A DNA stretch of 17,568 bases, taken from NCBI GenBank assembly GCA_017518025.1, contig JAFWWR010000195.1, positions 1 through 17,568 of the forward strand. The letters run 5' to 3'. Numbering within the stretch: position 1 is the stretch's first letter; every line of letters begins with the position of its first letter. This document shows, piece after piece, positions 14,511 to 17,568 of the stretch. The notes under the pieces are model-generated. The model did not search any database. It saw only the letters and a list, made by a program, of their open reading frames with translations, and was not told where the DNA came from. This stretch comes from Clostridia bacterium. GTDB lineage: Bacteria; Bacillota; Clostridia; Oscillospirales; CAG-272. A program made the translations under genes and the position numbers.

Positions 14511-14563
14511 TTTCGTTCTGCCTTTCTTTTGAGTTGTTTATATGGAATGGTTTTTCTTTCTTG

Positions 14564-15517
14564 TCATTCGTCGCCGTTCGGGGAACCGTCCGCGGCATCT
14601 CCGGCCTCTTCTGCGTCTTCGGCCTCCGCGGGAGCGTCCTCCGCCTCCCCGGCGGCGGTCTCCTCGCTCTCTCCACCGCCGTTCAGAAGCTCGTCAAGAA
14701 CGTCGATGGGTTTCTCCTTCAGAGCGGACGCCACGTCCGGGATCCGGGCGGCGGCGCACAGCGCCATGGAGAGGAAGAGGATGTTCACGATCAGGGTGGG
14801 GTGGTCGAGCCCGCAAGCGAAGTGCATGACGATACGCGCGATCGAAACGGTCCCCGCCACGAAAGCGGCGGAAACGGTGGAAAAGATGCACAGGACGGGG
14901 TTGAGGTCGTCCAGGCAGTCCCTCGACTCGCTGAGCAGGAACAGGAGCAGCGCGGCTATGACCACGTTGGTGAGATTCTTTTCCGGAGAGTTGATGGGCA
15001 GATCCGCGCGGGAAAAGTAGTACCCGAATACCAGCACCCCGGTCCAGATGACCGGAAGGAGCGACGTGAGACACCCGACCCACTTCTTACGCAGCGAGGT
15101 CGTCCCGACGACCATGGAGATCCCGACGAAGGGCATGAGCCACAGGGAGACTTTGTCGTAAACCGACTCGGACGCCCATCCGCCTTTCACGAGGGCGTAG
15201 ATGAACAGCCCGACGAAAAGGAATCCGGAGAGGAACCTGAAAAACCGGGACGCGCCGCTCATTCCGAGCTCAGACGGCGAGCGGGAGAGGTTCTTTCGCA
15301 GCACCACGGCGGTGAGCAGAGCCGCCAGAAGGGAAGCGGCGATGATAAAGCCGAACAGATACACCGCCTTCGCCGAAGAATAGTGCATCACTTCCGCGTC
15401 ATAGTATCTTCTGTAGATCGGCGAATACGCCGCGGCGCCCGCGATCCCCAGCAAGCCGGCGACAGCCGTGCCGACTGCGAATTTCTTTGAATGATCCGGT
15501 CTCTTCTCTTTAGCCAT
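14564..15517 (-). CDS. Eight-TM membrane protein of unknown function with acidic tail
   Basis: A 317-residue integral membrane protein that I do not recognise. Hydrophobic helices lie at about 13-31, 51-73, 93-111, 124-141, 146-167, 183-196, 207-229 and 241-258, with a basic N-terminus (KEKRPDHSKK), which predicts both ends in the cytosol. Residues 280-317 are Glu/Asp/Ala-rich with no Lys or Arg. The start at 15517 has AAAGGA about 7 bp upstream; an in-frame ATG at 15565 lies too near the promoter's -10 box. It is the first gene of the operon with TelA (53-bp gap) and TPM, so it is the likely membrane partner of TelA. It does not resemble XpaC, the usual TelA neighbour. Confidence 0.8.
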   Translation of the reverse strand: MAKEKRPDHSKKFAVGTAVAGLLGIAGAAAYSPIYRRYYDAEVMHYSSAKAVYLFGFIIAASLLAALLTAVVLRKNLSRSPSELGMSGASRFFRFLSGFLFVGLFIYALVKGGWASESVYDKVSLWLMPFVGISMVVGTTSLRKKWVGCLTSLLPVIWTGVLVFGYYFSRADLPINSPEKNLTNVVIAALLLFLLSESRDCLDDLNPVLCIFSTVSAAFVAGTVSIARIVMHFACGLDHPTLIVNILFLSMALCAAARIPDVASALKEKPIDVLDELLNGGGESEETAAGEAEDAPAEAEDAEEAGDAADGSPNGDE

Positions 15518-15574
15518 TGTCAGTTCCTTTCGATCGGAGCCGCGCGAAACGCGGCCGAAAATCAACCTTTATAT

Positions 15575-15603
15575 ATAATAGCACAAACGCGGCGGGAATA
15601 CAA
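15575..15603 (-). promoter_or_regulatory. Promoter of the TM8-TelA-TPM operon (extended -10)
   Basis: On the - strand TATTAT (15580-15575) is preceded directly by TGC, an extended -10, with TTGTAT (15603-15598) 17 bp upstream. It diverges from the S10 promoter about 150 bp away. The predicted leader is about 50 nt to the ATG at 15517. Confidence 0.75.
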
Positions 15604-15671
15604 GATTTGAAGTCGAATTATTCCCGATTTTTGTCCTCCGGAGCCGCCCTTTCCGACTATGAAAAGGCCGA

Positions 15672-15688
15672 TTGTGCATCATGCACAA
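15672..15688. promoter_or_regulatory. 17-bp perfect palindrome between divergent promoters
   Basis: TTGTGCAT-C-ATGCACAA: eight perfect pairs around a single central base. A one-base loop cannot form a normal RNA hairpin, so a dimeric DNA-binding protein site is more likely. Its centre (15680) lies about 77 bp behind the TelA operon -35 box and 72 bp behind the S10 -35 box. It matches no operator I know. Confidence 0.5.
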
Positions 15689-15751
15689 AAACTATAAGAA
15701 AAATCCTCAAAATTTCTACACACATTTTTCTGAAATAAAGCAGGAATTTTC

Positions 15752-15780
15752 TTGCAAAAAAAACCGGAATTTGATATAAT
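15752..15780 (+). promoter_or_regulatory. Strong S10 operon promoter
   Basis: TTGCAA (15752-15757), 17 bp, TATAAT (15775-15780), with TGA before the -10 forming an extended -10 element. A/T tracts at 15685-15750 act as a plausible UP element. Transcription should begin near 15787. Such a strong promoter fits a growth-rate-controlled ribosomal operon. Confidence 0.92.
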
Positions 15781-15786
15781 GCTTGT

Positions 15787-16045
15787 GTTTGATGCGCGAT
15801 GAAGCGGGAGGTTGCCGATTTGCCCCTACTGTCAGGGCAAAACGGGGAATTTCCGTGGAGTATGTCCGGCATTGAGCCGGGCGAGGGAACGTACGGTTGC
15901 GCCGTCCTTTTCAAGACTCTGACTGCATATCGGACCGGGACTTTGCGATAACGCGGGTTCCGGCTATGCTATGGGGGCAAAAGGAACGCCCGGCCGCGTG
16001 TTCACCGCCTCAAAACACAAACACTATAAAATAGGAGGCAAACAA
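15787..16045 (+). ncRNA. Structured 5' leader of the S10 operon (candidate r-protein leader)
   Basis: About 260 nt lie between the predicted transcription start and rpsJ, without a supported gene. Several local helices are visible: TTGCCC/GGGCAA (15820-15840), CCGGC/GCCGG (15866-15880), ACGG/CCGT (15893-15905) and GGGTTCC pairing with GGAAC-G-CCC (about 15955-15989). GCCTC at 16007-16011 is complementary to GAGGC at 16035-16039, inside the Shine-Dalgarno AGGAGG, so translation could be shut by an alternative fold. S10 operon leaders that bind L4 or another product are known in bacteria; that this one belongs there is inference. No T-run terminator is present. Confidence 0.6.
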
Positions 16046-16357
16046 ATGGCAGCAAGAGAACAGATCAAGGTGAAACTCAAGAGCTACGAGCACTCCCTCG
16101 TTGACGCTGCGGCGGCTAAGATCGTCGACATCGCCAAGAGGAACGGAGCAGAGGTTTCCGGTCCCGTGCCGCTCCCTACCGACAAGGAGATCGTGACCAT
16201 CCTCCGCGCAGTCCACAAATATAAGGACAGCCGCGAGCAGTTCGAGCAGAGGACCCACAAGAGACTCATCGTGATCAAGAAGCCCTCGCAGAAGGTCGTC
16301 GAAGCTCTCATGTCCGTGGAACTCTCCGCGGGAGTCGACATCGACCTCAAACTGTAA
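16046..16357 (+). CDS. rpsJ: Ribosomal protein S10 (30S) / NusE
   Basis: A 103-residue protein, the standard length, with REQIKVKLKSYEHSLVD at the start, GPVPLPTDKEIVTILRAVHKYKDSREQFEQR in the middle and the SAGVDIDLKL end. S10 sits in the 30S head and, as NusE, joins the transcription antitermination complex with NusB and NusG. The start at 16046 has AGGAGG at 16033-16038, 7 bp before; an in-frame ATG at 15971 would add 25 residues unlike any S10 and is rejected. It heads the S10 operon behind its own promoter and long leader. The first gene of this operon in Bacillota is normally rpsJ, as here. Confidence 0.98.
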   Translation: MAAREQIKVKLKSYEHSLVDAAAAKIVDIAKRNGAEVSGPVPLPTDKEIVTILRAVHKYKDSREQFEQRTHKRLIVIKKPSQKVVEALMSVELSAGVDIDLKL

Positions 16358-16378
16358 GGCACACCCCAAAGCGTCTTC

Positions 16379-16408
16379 GGCCCGCCGCCCCGACAGAACG
16401 GCGCGGCC
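16379..16408 (+). other. GC-rich stem-loop in the rpsJ-rplC gap
   Basis: GGCCCGCCG (16379-16387) pairs with CGGCG-(C)-GGCC (16399-16408) with one bulged base and an 11-base loop, about 20 bp after the rpsJ stop. No T-run follows, so it is not an intrinsic terminator. It could be an mRNA processing or protein-binding site. Confidence 0.55.
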
Positions 16409-16447
16409 AAGGCATATAACCTGCCCGTACAGAGCACGTGCGTCCGA

Positions 16448-16510
16448 GACCCCCTCCGGGTCGGGGATCGCCGCTTGATGACGGTAAGGTCAAGTTGGCC
16501 GCGAGCCAAC
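16448..16510 (+). other. Two hairpins ahead of rplC, the first showing an anti-Shine-Dalgarno loop
   Basis: GACCC (16448-16452) and GGGTC (16458-16462) close a five-base loop CCTCC, complementary to GGAGG at 16524-16528 of the rplC ribosome binding site. A second hairpin, GTTGGC/GCCAAC (16494-16499, 16505-16510), stands 12 bp before that site. Together they could form a loop-loop or pseudoknot switch on L3 translation; this is inference from complementarity. Confidence 0.45.
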
Positions 16511-16537
16511 CAATAACCTTTAAGGAGGAAAAGAACG

Positions 16538-17167
16538 ATGAAGAAAGGAATCATCGGCAAAAAGCTGGGGATGACGCAGATCTTCGACGAAAACGGATTT
16601 GTGATCCCCGTGACGGTCATCGAGGCGGGCCCGTGTCCCGTAACTCAGAAGAAGACCGTCGAGACAGACGGATACGACACTGTTCAGCTCAGCTTCGAAG
16701 ACATCCGTGAAAAGCTTGTCACGAAACCCGCGGCAGGCCACTTCAAGAAGGCGGGCGTCAGCCCGAAACGCCATCTCAAGGAATTCCGTCTTGAGGATTC
16801 CGCGTCAATGAACGTAGGCGACGTAGTAGCCGTCGATACCTTCGCCGCAGGCGACAAGGTCGACATCACAGGTACTTCGAAGGGCCACGGATATTCCGGC
16901 GCGATCAAGAGATGGGGCTTCCACACGCTGAAGATGACCCACGGTACGGGCCCCGTACACCGTCAGCCCGGTTCCATGGGTGCAAACTCGACCCCGTCCA
17001 GGATCTACAAGAACAAGAAAATGGCGGGACAGTACGGTAACGAACAGGTCACCATACTGAATCTCGAAGTCGTTAAGGTCGACGCGGAAAAGAACATCAT
17101 CGCCGTCAAGGGAGCCGTTCCCGGATCCCGCGGCAACATCGTGTTCATCCGCGACACCGTGAAATAA
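16538..17167 (+). CDS. rplC: Ribosomal protein L3 (50S)
   Basis: A 209-residue protein of normal length for L3, an early-assembling 23S rRNA binder whose loop reaches the peptidyl transferase centre. It opens with KKGIIGKKLGMTQIFDENG and shows the L3 signature region GTSKGHGYSGAIKRWGF followed by HGTGPVHRQPGSMG, which includes the Gln methylated in other bacteria. AAGGAGG (16522-16528) precedes the ATG by 9 bp. The gap from rpsJ is 180 bp, far longer than usual in this operon, and is structured. Stop to the next start is 20 bp, as normal. Confidence 0.98.
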   Translation: MKKGIIGKKLGMTQIFDENGFVIPVTVIEAGPCPVTQKKTVETDGYDTVQLSFEDIREKLVTKPAAGHFKKAGVSPKRHLKEFRLEDSASMNVGDVVAVDTFAAGDKVDITGTSKGHGYSGAIKRWGFHTLKMTHGTGPVHRQPGSMGANSTPSRIYKNKKMAGQYGNEQVTILNLEVVKVDAEKNIIAVKGAVPGSRGNIVFIRDTVK

Positions 17168-17187
17168 GTCGGAAGGAGGAAAAAGAA

Positions 17188-17568
17188 ATGCCGGAAATCA
17201 AAGTTGTAAACATGGCAGGCAGCGAAGTCGGTAAGATCAACCTCTCCGACGAAGTATTCGCGGCGCCGGTCAGCGGAGCCGTCCTCCACGCGGCTGTTAA
17301 GAATTATCTCGGTAATCAGAGACAGGGCACCCAGTCCACTCTGACCAGAACGGAAGTCTCCGGTGGAGGCAAAAAGCCGTGGAGACAGAAGGGCACCGGC
17401 CGCGCAAGGCAGGGTTCCACCAGATCTCCCCAGTGGACTCACGGCGGAGTCGCTCTCGGACCGAAGCCCCGTTCCTACAGAACGAAACTCAACAAGAAGG
17501 TAAGAAGACTGGCTATCACCGGCGCGCTCTCCTCCAAGGTGGCTGAGAACGAAATGATCGTCATCGAC
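17188..17568 (+). CDS. rplD: Ribosomal protein L4 (50S), 3'-truncated by the window edge
   Basis: The first 127 codons of about 207 are present and the frame is open to the last base. KKPWRQKGTGRARQGS and SPQWTHGGVALGPKPRSY are hallmark L4 segments; the extended loop between them reaches the exit tunnel near the macrolide site. In E. coli L4 represses the S10 operon by binding its leader; whether the leader at 15787-16045 is its target here is open. AGGAGG (17174-17179) lies 8 bp before the ATG. The gene order rpsJ-rplC-rplD is standard. Confidence 0.98.
   Translation, partial: MPEIKVVNMAGSEVGKINLSDEVFAAPVSGAVLHAAVKNYLGNQRQGTQSTLTRTEVSGGGKKPWRQKGTGRARQGSTRSPQWTHGGVALGPKPRSYRTKLNKKVRRLAITGALSSKVAENEMIVID

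Noticed and set aside
15799..15951. 50-codon open frame (and an overlapping 27-codon one from 15792) in the S10 leader
   Set aside because: No Shine-Dalgarno sequence precedes either ATG and the predicted transcript start is only 5-12 bases away. The stretch is better explained as structured leader RNA, though ribosome profiling could reopen the question.

Overview
The window looks like chromosome from a GC-rich member of the Bacillota, most likely an uncultured Clostridia-type anaerobe. The signs are AGGAGG-type ribosome binding sites before most genes, sigma-A style promoters, a PATGD-type sortase signal, a VanY-type D,D-carboxypeptidase, a TelA protein and a YtqB/MnmM-type methyltransferase. 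The genus cannot be read from the sequence.

Layout. (1) 1-579 (+): the C-terminal three quarters of rplA (L1), closed by a strong terminator; rplJ/rplL do not follow. (2) 601-2640 (+): a promoter, then a secreted carbohydrate-binding-like protein with Thr/Pro and collagen-like repeats and a cell-wall sorting signal, then an alpha/beta hydrolase. A bidirectional terminator (2653-2692) separates these from the convergent operon. (3) 2693-6071 (-): a tightly coupled four-gene operon, GT8 glycosyltransferase, second GT8 glycosyltransferase, and two divergent PlsC-like acyltransferases, preceded by a repeat-rich control region (6072-6252). It probably builds an acylated glycolipid or cell-surface glycan. 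(4) 6253-12160 (-): metallophosphoesterase, ABC-F ATPase, MnmM-like tRNA methyltransferase, membrane D,D-carboxypeptidase and membrane-bound XRE regulator, with gaps of 1-35 bp and a terminator at 6209-6244. (5) 12286-15517 (-): an eight-TM protein of unknown function, a TelA-family protein and a TPM-domain membrane protein, from a promoter at 15575-15603. (6) 15752-17568 (+): the start of the S10 operon, with a strong promoter, a leader of about 260 nt, rpsJ, an unusually long 180-nt structured gap, rplC and the first 127 codons of rplD.

How it fits together. Most of the 15 kb between rplA and rpsJ concerns the cell envelope (wall-anchored protein, glycan/lipid assembly, peptidoglycan trimming, TelA/TPM membrane module). 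It runs opposite to the ribosomal genes and stands where many Bacillota carry rplJL-rpoBC-rpsLG-fusA. The best candidates for something undescribed are the GT8-GT8-acyltransferase-acyltransferase cassette with its paired operator-like repeats, and the TM8-TelA-TPM module. Two unrelated membrane proteins here (D,D-carboxypeptidase and TPM protein) carry similar cytosolic Arg/Gln/Asn/Gly/Tyr-rich low-complexity tails. All functional calls rest on reading motifs by eye; no database search was run.
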